Positions 9,613-17,712 of a stretch of DNA of 64,000 bases are shown here, one piece after another. Below the pieces are notes generated by a model. It saw nothing but the letters and a program-made list of their open reading frames with translations, searched no databases and was not told where the DNA came from. Position numbers and translations under genes: made by a program. Numbering within the stretch: the stretch's first letter is position 1; each line of letters opens with the position of its first letter. Source of the DNA: Acidobacteriota bacterium (GTDB lineage: Bacteria; Acidobacteriota; Terriglobia; Terriglobales; Acidobacteriaceae). The stretch spans positions 120,051-184,050 of the forward strand of contig JAJZEA010000001.1 in assembly GCA_021851335.1 (NCBI GenBank). Reading direction: 5' to 3'.

Positions 9613-10572
9613 ATGAATCCAGGTTGTCGTCCAATCCCAAGGGGTCGTCGAATCCCGGGTTGTCGTCGAGTTTTTATTGTGCTCTTTCTGCTGTCTCTCG
9701 CCGTCGCCAGCGGATGTCATGGAGCGAATACCAATTCCGGCGCGTCCGCAGCAGACAGCGACGATAGCCAGTACAAAGTGTATCCTCTCCGCGGCACCAT
9801 AGTGGCCACTGACCCGGCGCGGGGTGAAGTCACCATCGCGCATCAGGCGATTCCCGGTTACATGGAAGCGATGACAATGCCCTACAAGCTGCGGGACACG
9901 CGCATCATCGGCGATCTGCATCCGGGCGATCAGATCACTGCCGACCTCATGATCTCCCAGCTTCCCACCGGCGGAGTTTATGTCGATCACTTCGATGTCA
10001 TTGGCCAGGCCAAGCCCGACTACAAGCCTCCAGTCCAGTTTCACGTGCCTGCGCCGGGCGATGTGGTCCCGAATTTTCGGCTGACCAACCAGGATGGCCA
10101 AGTCGTACACCTGCATCAGTTCCGCGGGAAAGCCGTGTTGCTCACCTTCATCTACACGCGCTGTCCGCTGCCCAATTTCTGTCCGCGCGTCACGCGGAAC
10201 TTTGCCGTGCTTGAGAAATCGCTTCAGCAGGATCAAGCGCTGTATTCCAAAACACATCTGATCTGCGCCAGTTTTGATCCGGAAAACGACACCCCCGCGC
10301 GGCTGAAATCGTATGGCGAGGAGTACATCGGCAGCTCTGACCGGCACGGCTTTGCTCACTGGGACTTTGCCGTTCCAACGCGCAACCATCTGACTCCGCT
10401 TGCGCATTATTTCGATGTCGGCATAACGAACGAATCGGACGGCACCATCACGCACACCCTGTCCACAACCCTGATTGGTCCCGACGGCAAGGTGGTTCAG
10501 TTTTATCCGGGCAATGACTGGACCGCACAGCAACTGCTGGCTGACCTGAAGCGCCTCTATCCCGGCCAATAG
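9613..10572 (+). CDS. Sco1/SenC-type copper lipoprotein with N-terminal CusF-like domain
   Basis: Predicted membrane-anchored periplasmic thioredoxin-fold protein, probably delivering copper to the CuA site of cytochrome oxidase. 319 aa. The N terminus has an Arg/Gly/Pro-rich repeat, then a hydrophobic stretch ending in a lipobox (VASGC). Residues about 55-120 resemble the CusF/copper-binding fold (IPGYMEAMTMPYKL, with an MxM pair). The Sco domain starts at VPNFRL. Its cysteine motif is CPLPNFC, with five residues between the cysteines rather than the usual three; the distal His lies in ITHTLSTTLIGPDG. GTG codons at 9607 and 9610 are alternative starts. It is divergent from the addB-like gene and about 30 kb from the oxidase operon. 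Confidence 0.85.
   Translation: MNPGCRPIPRGRRIPGCRRVFIVLFLLSLAVASGCHGANTNSGASAADSDDSQYKVYPLRGTIVATDPARGEVTIAHQAIPGYMEAMTMPYKLRDTRIIGDLHPGDQITADLMISQLPTGGVYVDHFDVIGQAKPDYKPPVQFHVPAPGDVVPNFRLTNQDGQVVHLHQFRGKAVLLTFIYTRCPLPNFCPRVTRNFAVLEKSLQQDQALYSKTHLICASFDPENDTPARLKSYGEEYIGSSDRHGFAHWDFAVPTRNHLTPLAHYFDVGITNESDGTITHTLSTTLIGPDGKVVQFYPGNDWTAQQLLADLKRLYPGQ
9616..9669 (+). repeat. Three-copy 18-bp tandem repeat inside the start of the Sco1-type gene
   Basis: Three 18-bp units (9616-9633, 9634-9651, 9652-9669) lie directly after the ATG and encode the hexapeptides NPGCRP, IPRGRR and IPGCRR. The period is in frame, so copy number could vary without breaking the reading frame. It extends the basic region before the lipoprotein signal. 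Confidence 0.8.
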
Positions 10573-10683
10573 AACTCCGGGCAGAATATTTTTTCTGCAT
10601 ATGAATCGCAGTTCGCCTCTGCTTCATCGCATAGAGAGCGTAGAGCGTCTTCATGCAATGATGAAGCAGAGAGGTTTTTGCTC

Positions 10684-11061
10684 ATGGCAAAGGTAACGCT
10701 TGTTTTTGCAGCTTTGTTCATCGCCCTTGGCTTGGTCGGCTTTGTCGGCACGGGCAGCCAGCATCCCACCGCGCTCATTCCAGCCGCGCTTGGTCTGCTG
10801 CTGGCCATCTTTGGCGGGCTATCGTTTTCACCCAATGCAGCGAAGCGCAAGCTCTTCATGCACATCAATGTCACGCTGGGCCTGCTTGGTTTTCTGGGCA
10901 CGGTGATGGGCCTGTTGCAGTGGTTCCACATGCTGGCGGGTGCTGCCGTCAAGAACCCTCCGGCTGTCCAATCCAAAGCCGCCATGGCCATTCTCTGCCT
11001 GATCTACGTGGTGCTTTGCGTCCGTTCCTTCATCACTGCCAGACGAAACGGAACCGTTTAA
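10684..11061 (+). CDS. Small integral membrane protein of unknown function
   Basis: 125 aa with four predicted membrane segments (about residues 4-22, 31-50, 58-85 and 100-120) and short loops; no catalytic motif seen. The ATG at 10684 is preferred over TTG at 10678, with GAGAGG about 11 bases upstream. It lies 43 bases before the ABC exporter start and in the same direction, so the two may be co-transcribed. I do not recognise a named family. Confidence 0.75.
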   Translation: MAKVTLVFAALFIALGLVGFVGTGSQHPTALIPAALGLLLAIFGGLSFSPNAAKRKLFMHINVTLGLLGFLGTVMGLLQWFHMLAGAAVKNPPAVQSKAAMAILCLIYVVLCVRSFITARRNGTV

Positions 11062-11104
11062 CATGTCAGGAATGCGCGGCAACATCCGCTCCGGAGGAAT
11101 GAAC

Positions 11105-12970
11105 ATGCAGGCGGAGCGCGGCGCGCGCGGCGGCGGCAGATCTGTCGTTGACCAGACCAAGCGCAAAGTCAGTCTCAAGCGCCTGTGGCCTACCATCTGG
11201 TCATTGGTCAAGCCGCGACGCTGGCTCATCGCGCTTGGCATGGTGCTGGTCGCCATCAAGACGGTAGCCGGCCTCACGTTGCCGTATCTCACCAAGTTTC
11301 TGGTGGACGGCGTGCTCAACGCCGCGCATCCGGTGCCGAGTCTTCTGCCCAGGCTGATTGCCGCTGTCTTTGTCGCCACCATCGTGCAAGCCGTCACGGC
11401 ATTTGCACTCACCCAGCTTCTCTCGAAGGAAGGGCAGAAGCTGATCAGCGAACTGCGCAAGCAGGTGCAGCGCCATGTTGGCCAGCTTTCGGTTGCGTAT
11501 TACGATTCCAATCGCACCGGCACTCTCGTTGCACGCATCATGAATGATGTCGAGGGCGTGCGCAACCTGATCGGTACAGGCCTGGTGGAGTTTGTCGGCG
11601 GCGTCCTCACCTCAGTGCTCGCCTTTGCGTATCTGCTTCACCGCAGCGCCATTGTCACGCTCACCGTCTTTGCGGTTATCGGAGTCTTCACGGTTGTTCT
11701 GCAATCGGGCTTCAAGAAGATTCGCCCCATCTTTCGCGAGCGCGCCAAGATCAACGCCGAGGTCACCGGGCGATTGACGGAATCGCTGGGCGGCGTGCGT
11801 GTCATCAAGGGCTATCATGCCGAGGAGCGCGAGTCGTCCGTCTTTGGTCGCGGTGTCGACCGGCTGCTACAGAATGTCATCAGCTCGCTCACCATGACCA
11901 GCACGCTTTCAGCCGCTTCCACTACAGTGCTTGGGCTGGTCTCCTGCATCGTGATGTGGCTGGGTGGGCATCTTGTCATGCAGCACCGCTGGCTGGTGGG
12001 CGATTACGTCTCCTATCTTGCTTTTCTCGCCTTCATGATCGCGCCGGTCTTTCAGATCGTGAATATCGGCACGCAGCTTTCCGAGGCATTTGCCGGCCTG
12101 GATCGAACGACGGAGATTCTGGCTGAACTGGACGAAAACGCGGATGCTTCGCGCACGCGCCTCATGTCACCCATCGACGGCAGGGTGCAGTTTTCTCAGG
12201 TTGAGTTCGCCTACGATCCGGACAAACCTGTTCTGCGTGGCATCGACTTTCAGGCTGAACCCGGCACAGTCACCGCGCTGGTCGGCTCATCCGGGTCCGG
12301 TAAAAGCACCATCATCAGCCTCGTATGCGCCTTTCACAAGCCGGACTCCGGTTTTGTTTCCGTCGATGGTATCGACCTGGCCACAGTTCGTCTGGACAGC
12401 TATCGCTCGCAGCTCGGCGTTGTCCTTCAGGACTCGTTTCTCTTTGACGGCTCTATCCGCGAGAACGTCATGTTTTCTCGCCCGGAAGCCAGCGAAGAAC
12501 AGTTTCTCTTCGCCTGCCGCACGGCGCGCGTGGATGAGTTTGCAGAGAATTTTCCGGAGCGATACGACACCATTGTCGGCGAACGCGGCGTCAAGCTCTC
12601 CGGGGGCCAGCGCCAGCGGCTTTCCATCGCTCGCGCGTTGCTTGCCAATCCTCGGATTCTGATTCTGGATGAAGCTACCAGCTCGCTCGATTCAGAGTCT
12701 GAGGCGATGATTCAGGCTGGACTGAATGAGTTGATGCGCGGACGAACCACCTTCGTCATCGCGCATCGCCTGTCCACCATCCGCCGAGCGGACCAGATTC
12801 TGGTGGTTGAGGCGGGCCAGATTGTCGAACGCGGAACTCACAACGAGTTGTATGCGATGGGTGGCCGCTATTTTGATCTCTACACGCGCCAACACGGGCT
12901 GGAACAGAATCTCTTTCTCGCGCCAGGCGAAGGCGATTCCGTCACCAATGAGGTTGTCGCGGGGCGGTGA
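11105..12970 (+). CDS. ABC exporter, fused transmembrane and ATPase domains (MsbA-like half-transporter)
   Basis: Homodimeric type IV ABC exporter, 621 aa, in the inner membrane. The N-terminal half carries about six membrane helices (starting near KPRRWLIALGM). The C-terminal ATPase has Walker A GSSGSGKST (about 394), a Q-loop region VVLQDSFLFDG, signature LSGGQRQRLS (about 497), Walker B ILILDEAT and the H-loop in FVIAHRLST. The start at 11105 fits GGAGG seven bases upstream; an ATG at 11099 is too close to it and one at 11063 has no good site. The substrate (lipid or drug) cannot be told from sequence. It is convergent with the oligopeptidase gene, 32 bases away. Confidence 0.92.
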   Translation: MQAERGARGGGRSVVDQTKRKVSLKRLWPTIWSLVKPRRWLIALGMVLVAIKTVAGLTLPYLTKFLVDGVLNAAHPVPSLLPRLIAAVFVATIVQAVTAFALTQLLSKEGQKLISELRKQVQRHVGQLSVAYYDSNRTGTLVARIMNDVEGVRNLIGTGLVEFVGGVLTSVLAFAYLLHRSAIVTLTVFAVIGVFTVVLQSGFKKIRPIFRERAKINAEVTGRLTESLGGVRVIKGYHAEERESSVFGRGVDRLLQNVISSLTMTSTLSAASTTVLGLVSCIVMWLGGHLVMQHRWLVGDYVSYLAFLAFMIAPVFQIVNIGTQLSEAFAGLDRTTEILAELDENADASRTRLMSPIDGRVQFSQVEFAYDPDKPVLRGIDFQAEPGTVTALVGSSGSGKSTIISLVCAFHKPDSGFVSVDGIDLATVRLDSYRSQLGVVLQDSFLFDGSIRENVMFSRPEASEEQFLFACRTARVDEFAENFPERYDTIVGERGVKLSGGQRQRLSIARALLANPRILILDEATSSLDSESEAMIQAGLNELMRGRTTFVIAHRLSTIRRADQILVVEAGQIVERGTHNELYAMGGRYFDLYTRQHGLEQNLFLAPGEGDSVTNEVVAGR

Positions 12971-13002
12971 TCTGGCTCCTGCCGACCACACGTTGGACCA
13001 GG

Positions 13003-15099
13003 TTAACTCTGCTCAGCAATCGCGAGTTGCTCCAGCAGAAACACGTAATCGAAGGCGATTTCCTTCAGATAATCGTAGCGTCCACTGGCGCCACCGTGTC
13101 CGGCCGTCATGTTGGTGTGCAGCAGCAGCGGACGAGCATTCGTCTTCAGTGTCCGCAGTTTGGCCACATATTTGGCTGGCTCCCAGTACATCACCTGGCT
13201 GTCATACAAACTGGTCTTCACCAGCATCGCCGGATACTCGCCCGGCTTCAAATTATCGTAGGGCGAGTAGCTCAGCATATACGCAAAATACCGGGCTTCG
13301 TTGGGATCGCCCCACTCCTCATACTCAGGAACGGTGAGCGGCAGAGTCGGGTCCAGCATCGTGTTCATCACATCTACAAACGGCACATGCGAAAGCACAA
13401 CGCGGAAGCGCGACGGATCCCGGTTCACGACTGCGCCCATCAGCAATCCTCCGGCGCTGCCGCCTTCAATCGCCACCCGCTCCGCATCGCCATATCCGCT
13501 CTCTGTCAGGTGTTCGACGCAGGTAAGGAAGTCGGTGAAGGTATTCTGCTTGCGCAGCATCTTTCCATCGTCGTGCCAGGTCTGCCCCATATCTCCGCCG
13601 CCGCGAATATGCGCATAGGCCATCACCACTCCGCGATCCAGCAGGCACAGCCGATTTGCATTGAAGCCAACCGGCAGCGCATAGCCATACGATCCGTAGC
13701 CATAGACATACAGCGGATTCTTCCCGCGTTCAAAACAGTCTTTTCGATAGACCAGCGAGATGGGCACTTTGACGCCGTCCGCAGCCTGCGCCCACACTCG
13801 CTCGCTCGTGTATCGTTCCCGTTGAAATCCGCCCGGGACGTCCTGCTGCTTCAGCAGCGTCGAAACGCCGGTTTCCAGATTGTATTCAAACACTGAGGCC
13901 GGCGTGGTCAGCGACTGATAGGCGTAGCGAAAACTGCTCGTGTCGAACTCCGCGTTGTGGCTTGCATGAGCCGAATACGACGGGTCTTGAAAGAGAATTT
14001 CGCCGGATTTCTGCAACTCCATTTCGTTCACAAAACGATGGATCCGAAACTGTGGCAGGCCATTTTCGCGTTCGCAGGCAATCAGGAACTCCGCGAAGAC
14101 TTCGATATCTTCAATCATGATTCCTCCGCGATGCGGAATCAGTTCTAACCCCGTCGGCGTGCCGGAAGCACTCACAGAAATCGTCACTACGCGGAAGTCG
14201 CGTCCTCTGTCGTTGATGCGCATCAGCCAATGGCCGTTCCGATGGTCAACGTCATACTCATGATCTTCATGACGCGGGCGAATCACCTTCCAGGCATCCG
14301 ACGGCCGATCCGCAGGCAGGTAGTGAATCTCGCTCGTCGTGTGGCTGGCCATATTCAGCAGCAGATATTCCCCGTCGCGCGTTTTGCTCACATGGATGTT
14401 GAAGCGCTCGTCCGGCTCCTCCAGCACCAACTCCTCATGTGTCGTTGCTTCGCGTGTGGGATCGTTGCCCAGCCGATGTTTCCACAACTGAAACTGCCGC
14501 TTCTGTACCTCATCCTCCACCGTATAAAACAGCGTCCTGTCGTCCGCAGCCCAGCAGATCGAGCCAACGCGTTCCCGCACAAACTCCAGTTCCTGGCCAG
14601 TGGCAATCTCACGAATATGCAGACTGTACTGACGAAATCCCTTGTAGTCCACCGTGTAGGCCAACCATCGCCCGCAATCGGAAACATCCATATCTCCTAT
14701 CGCCATGAACGATTTTCCAGCCGCCAGCGCGTTGCCATCGAGCAGCATCTCTTCGCGTGAATCCGGCGCATCCGCACGACGCAGATACTGCGCATACTGC
14801 TTGCCCTCTTCGGTCCGCGACCAGTACCACCATCCCCGGTCGCGATAGGGAACGCTCTCATCGGTCTGGCGAATGTGGCTGAGCATCTCCTGATACAAAC
14901 TCTCGCGCAACGGTTCCAGCGTCGCCGTCATCGCCTCAGTGTAGGCGTTTTCGGCTTCCAGGTAGGCAATCACCTCCGGACTGGAGCCATCCTGAAGCCA
15001 TCGATACTCATCGGTGAGGGTGATGCCATGGAACGTGCGATGGACGGCTTCTTTGCGGGCAACGGGTGGGTTCACAGTGGGGCTCATTCCTTCCAGCAT
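13003..15099 (-). CDS. ptrB: Oligopeptidase B (S9A prolyl oligopeptidase family)
   Basis: Serine peptidase cleaving short peptides after basic residues. 698 aa, normal for the family. The N-terminal part is a seven-bladed propeller (YRWLQDGSSPEV at the start is typical). The C-terminal alpha/beta hydrolase has the nucleophile in GGSAGGLLMG (about 545) and the catalytic His in AGHGGASGRYD (about 668). PtrB is normally cytoplasmic, and no signal peptide is seen here. Alternative start at 15087 (MSPTVNPP), but its GGAAGG lies only one base away, so 15099 is kept. Oligopeptidase B is favoured over prolyl oligopeptidase by the GGSAGG and RYDYLKEIAF regions. It is divergent from the TPM-domain gene. 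Confidence 0.9.
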   Translation of the reverse strand: MLEGMSPTVNPPVARKEAVHRTFHGITLTDEYRWLQDGSSPEVIAYLEAENAYTEAMTATLEPLRESLYQEMLSHIRQTDESVPYRDRGWWYWSRTEEGKQYAQYLRRADAPDSREEMLLDGNALAAGKSFMAIGDMDVSDCGRWLAYTVDYKGFRQYSLHIREIATGQELEFVRERVGSICWAADDRTLFYTVEDEVQKRQFQLWKHRLGNDPTREATTHEELVLEEPDERFNIHVSKTRDGEYLLLNMASHTTSEIHYLPADRPSDAWKVIRPRHEDHEYDVDHRNGHWLMRINDRGRDFRVVTISVSASGTPTGLELIPHRGGIMIEDIEVFAEFLIACERENGLPQFRIHRFVNEMELQKSGEILFQDPSYSAHASHNAEFDTSSFRYAYQSLTTPASVFEYNLETGVSTLLKQQDVPGGFQRERYTSERVWAQAADGVKVPISLVYRKDCFERGKNPLYVYGYGSYGYALPVGFNANRLCLLDRGVVMAYAHIRGGGDMGQTWHDDGKMLRKQNTFTDFLTCVEHLTESGYGDAERVAIEGGSAGGLLMGAVVNRDPSRFRVVLSHVPFVDVMNTMLDPTLPLTVPEYEEWGDPNEARYFAYMLSYSPYDNLKPGEYPAMLVKTSLYDSQVMYWEPAKYVAKLRTLKTNARPLLLHTNMTAGHGGASGRYDYLKEIAFDYVFLLEQLAIAEQS

Positions 15100-15192
15100 A
15101 TCTGCCCCGGTGCGTATGCGTCAGCCGGCTTCTTTCACGCGCGAGATTTCACGATGGAACCGCGGTGTCATGCTCCGCGTACAATACTGGTG

Positions 15193-15993
15193 ATGCGTCT
15201 TCGCTCTATCTTTGCTGGACTCATGCTGCCACTTGCCTGTCTGGTCCTCTTGCTCGCCTGCAAGGCGACAGCGGAGACGGTCGAGTCACTGCCGCAGCCG
15301 CAGGATTACGTCTCCGATTTTGCTCACGTCCTTTCTGACGCAACCATCGAACGCCTTGACCAGATTTGCTCCAGATTGGATCACGGCGGCGCCAATGCGC
15401 AGATCGCCGTCGTCACCGTCCACAACATGAATGGAGACGACGCGGCGGACTTTGCCAATCGGCTCGAAGAGCGCTGGAAAGTAGGACCCAAAGGCTCAGA
15501 CCGCGGCATTCTGATGCTGCTTTCCGTTGACGATCACAAATACTGGATCGAGGTCGGCTACGGGTTGGAAGGAATCTTGCCCGACGGCAAAACCGGTGAT
15601 ATCGGTCGCGCGATGGTGCCATATCTGAAAAGCGGCAACTACGACGATGCCGTGCTCACCGCAGTCAGCCAGATCGCCAGCGTCATTCATGCTGATTCTG
15701 GCACGGCTGACTCCGCGACTTCAGATCAGCAGGATGCCTCAGCCGCCGCCCATCGTCATCGCCACTCCGTGTCACCCATCGGGCTGCTGATTCGCATAGT
15801 CCTGATTCTGGGGGTTCTTGTTTTCCTTGGCTCGCGTGGCATCCTCGGTCTTTTTCTTGGCATGATGATGGGCGGCGGTTTTGGCGGTGGCGGTTTTGGC
15901 GGTGGCGGTTTTGGTGGCGGTGGTGGAGATTCAGGTTTTGGCGGTTTTGGCGGGGGCCAATCCGGCGGCGGCGGAGCCGGTGGAGGCTGGTAG
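15193..15993 (+). CDS. TPM-domain (YgcG-like) membrane-anchored protein with Gly-rich tail
   Basis: 266 aa. A signal peptide (MRLRSIFAGL...) contains LLLAC, a possible but atypical lipobox. The TPM domain follows (about 35-170; YVSDFAHVLSD, EVGYGLEGILPD), then a Ser/His linker, one membrane helix (about 195-220) and a glycine-rich C terminus built from FGGGG units. TPM proteins are often found with LemA proteins, as here (LemA starts 66 bases downstream). Roles proposed for the family include membrane-complex quality control, but none can be assigned from sequence. An in-frame ATG at 15154 is an alternative start with no better ribosome site. Confidence 0.85.
   Translation: MRLRSIFAGLMLPLACLVLLLACKATAETVESLPQPQDYVSDFAHVLSDATIERLDQICSRLDHGGANAQIAVVTVHNMNGDDAADFANRLEERWKVGPKGSDRGILMLLSVDDHKYWIEVGYGLEGILPDGKTGDIGRAMVPYLKSGNYDDAVLTAVSQIASVIHADSGTADSATSDQQDASAAAHRHRHSVSPIGLLIRIVLILGVLVFLGSRGILGLFLGMMMGGGFGGGGFGGGGFGGGGGDSGFGGFGGGQSGGGGAGGGW
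15871..15960 (+). repeat. Coding 15-bp repeats (Gly-rich tail of TPM protein)
   Basis: Tandem, slightly diverged copies of GGCGGTGGCGGTTTT encode GGGGF units. The array is in frame, so unit gain or loss would only alter tail length. Confidence 0.75.
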
Positions 15994-16059
15994 CCAACGT
16001 AGAACGATATTTTTTGCCCGGAGCCGCAAGCTTCGGCTGAACCTGGAGGAGCAAATACA

Positions 16060-16638
16060 ATGAAACGCGGATTATGGATTTTCGTCGGGATTGTTACAGT
16101 TTTCATCTTCATCGGCCTGATGATCTTTGGCAGCTTCAAAAGCACACAAAACCAGCTTGTCTCCCTCGATGAACAGGTGCGCACAAGCTGGTCCGATGTC
16201 GATGTTCAGTTGCAGCGACGCGCGGATCTCATCCCCAACCTGGTGGAGACCGTCAAGGGTTTCACCAAGGAAGAGAACTCGGTCTTCAGCGACATCGCCA
16301 ACGCTCGCGCCGGACTGCTGAATGCGCATACTCCGAAAGACAAGATTGCGGCCAATGGTCAGTTGGATTCGGCTTTTGGCCGCCTGCTGGCACTTACCGA
16401 AAACTATCCTCAGCTCCGCTCCAACGAGGAGTTCCTCCGCCTGCAGGATGAGCTTTCCGGCACGGAAAATCGCATCGGCGTCAGCCGCCGCCGCTATAAC
16501 GATTCGCTGCGCAGCTACAACACCTTCGTGCGCGAGTTTCCCAACAGCGTCTGGGCGGGCATGCTTGGCTTTGCCCCGAACAATGCATATTTTGAGGCCA
16601 GCCAGTCGGCGCGCACCGCTCCCGCTGTCAAGTTTTGA
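16060..16638 (+). CDS. LemA family protein
   Basis: 192 aa, a single N-terminal membrane helix (about 5-25) followed by a long helical domain facing outward or into the periplasm. The family core is visible: RRADLIPNLVETVKGF, ENYPQLRSNEEF and ENRIGVSRRRYND. GGAGGAG lies about nine bases upstream of the ATG. It is the second gene of a TPM-LemA pair and is followed by a strong hairpin. The cellular role is not settled; LemA proteins recur with TPM and protease genes in many bacteria. Confidence 0.93.
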   Translation: MKRGLWIFVGIVTVFIFIGLMIFGSFKSTQNQLVSLDEQVRTSWSDVDVQLQRRADLIPNLVETVKGFTKEENSVFSDIANARAGLLNAHTPKDKIAANGQLDSAFGRLLALTENYPQLRSNEEFLRLQDELSGTENRIGVSRRRYNDSLRSYNTFVREFPNSVWAGMLGFAPNNAYFEASQSARTAPAVKF

Positions 16639-16690
16639 TCCTGTTGTAGATCGATCGAATCGATTCCGATCGAGAACCGACAAGCTGCAA

Positions 16691-16734
16691 AACCGAAAGC
16701 GCCGGACACATGGCTGTGTCCGGCGCTTTCGGTT
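16691..16734. terminator. Perfect 20-bp hairpin between convergent lemA-like and STAS genes
   Basis: A perfect 20-bp inverted repeat (arms 16691-16710 and 16715-16734) with a 4-base TGGC loop. It lies between the stop codons of convergent genes, so it probably ends transcription in both directions. Neither side has a long T-run; the minus-strand exit has only four T's, two of them from the stem. Confidence 0.7.
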
Positions 16735-16753
16735 GGGAAGGGAGAAACTGAAT

Positions 16754-17098
16754 CTACTTGAAGGACGCTATGGCGCTTGCCTCATCCTCATAGATATCAA
16801 AAACCGTGTACAGCTTGGTCAACTGCAAAACATCTTTCACCTTTTTTGTCAGGTTCAGCAGCTTCACATTCGCCTGCTGATTCTTTGCGGTTGTGTATGC
16901 GCTCACAAGCTCACCCAATCCAGAACTGTCAATGTAGTTCACTTCGCCCAGGCCGATCAGAATATTCTTGATGCCTTTGCTGATCAGTTCACGGATCGCG
17001 TCGCGTAGTTGTACGCTTCCTTCGCCAAGCGTGATGCGCCCGCTCAGGTCCAGAATCGTTACGCCATCCAGTTCGCGTGTTGCAATGGATAATGCCAC
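16754..17098 (-). CDS. STAS-domain anti-sigma factor antagonist (RsbV/SpoIIAA-like)
   Basis: 114 aa, a lone STAS domain. The conserved phosphorylation loop reads NYIDSSGLGEL, with the Ser that partner kinases modify. The start is the GTG at 17098, placed by AGGAGG (17107-17112) about eight bases upstream; the longer frame to 17170 would overlap the upstream gene. It follows the RsbW-like kinase by 43 bases in the same direction, forming a partner-switching pair. No sigma factor gene lies beside it. Confidence 0.9.
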   Translation of the reverse strand: MALSIATRELDGVTILDLSGRITLGEGSVQLRDAIRELISKGIKNILIGLGEVNYIDSSGLGELVSAYTTAKNQQANVKLLNLTKKVKDVLQLTKLYTVFDIYEDEASAIASFK

Positions 17099-17141
17099 AG
17101 TGTGTTCCTCCTGGTCTTTTTTCAGATGGTATCGCGTCTCG

Positions 17142-17615
17142 CTAGCTGGAAGCGCCAGTTGAAGCCGCAAACTTTTTTACAAGCCGTATTTCAGTGCCCG
17201 GATGTAGTTGTCGAAAGTTTACCTCATCGAAGAACGATCGTATCAGGAAGATTCCTCGTCCTGTGCCTCGAAGGATATTTTCCTCAGCCAGCGGATCAGG
17301 TAGCTTTTCCATGTCAAATCCTGTCCCCTCATCCGCTACGGTCGCCATCAGTTGTTCCTGGGAGCACTCCAGTGTGACCGTGATGAATTTTGCCGGATCA
17401 TAACTGTTGCCGTGCAGCACGGCATTCACGGCTGCTTCGCGGATACCCATCACCAGCTTGAATCCCTCATCTGAGTCGATACCCGCCGCTTCAATAAGCT
17501 TTTCTGCCTCTTCTTCCACCCTGGAGACGCTCTCCATCGTGGAAGCAAGTTGAAGTCGTATCCGTTCTGTCTCAGGCTTCGACAATCTTTCCTCTGGAGC
17601 GCGGCAAGGATTCAT
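17142..17615 (-). CDS. RsbW-like anti-sigma factor / serine-protein kinase
   Basis: 157 aa GHKL-type ATPase domain. The N-box is EAAVNAVLHGN and the G1 box is DEGTGFD; a GTGRGIFLIR lid/G2 region follows. Such proteins bind a sigma factor or phosphorylate a STAS antagonist to switch partners. The first about 30 residues are polar and poorly conserved. It is the first gene of a two-gene operon with the STAS protein. The target sigma factor or other output is not encoded here. Confidence 0.9.
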   Translation of the reverse strand: MNPCRAPEERLSKPETERIRLQLASTMESVSRVEEEAEKLIEAAGIDSDEGFKLVMGIREAAVNAVLHGNSYDPAKFITVTLECSQEQLMATVADEGTGFDMEKLPDPLAEENILRGTGRGIFLIRSFFDEVNFRQLHPGTEIRLVKKFAASTGASS

Positions 17616-17712
17616 GGCAAGGGCGAAACATCTCGCTCACTCATAGGCAGTTTCAAGGCTGAGGCGCGTGGTGTCAAGCTGTTCCTGAAACTACGCAAAA
17701 TTCATCGCTGGA

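Noticed and set aside
9586..10569. 327-codon open frame opposite the Sco1-type gene
   Set aside because: The plus-strand frame has a lipobox, CusF-like and Sco motifs; the minus frame has none.
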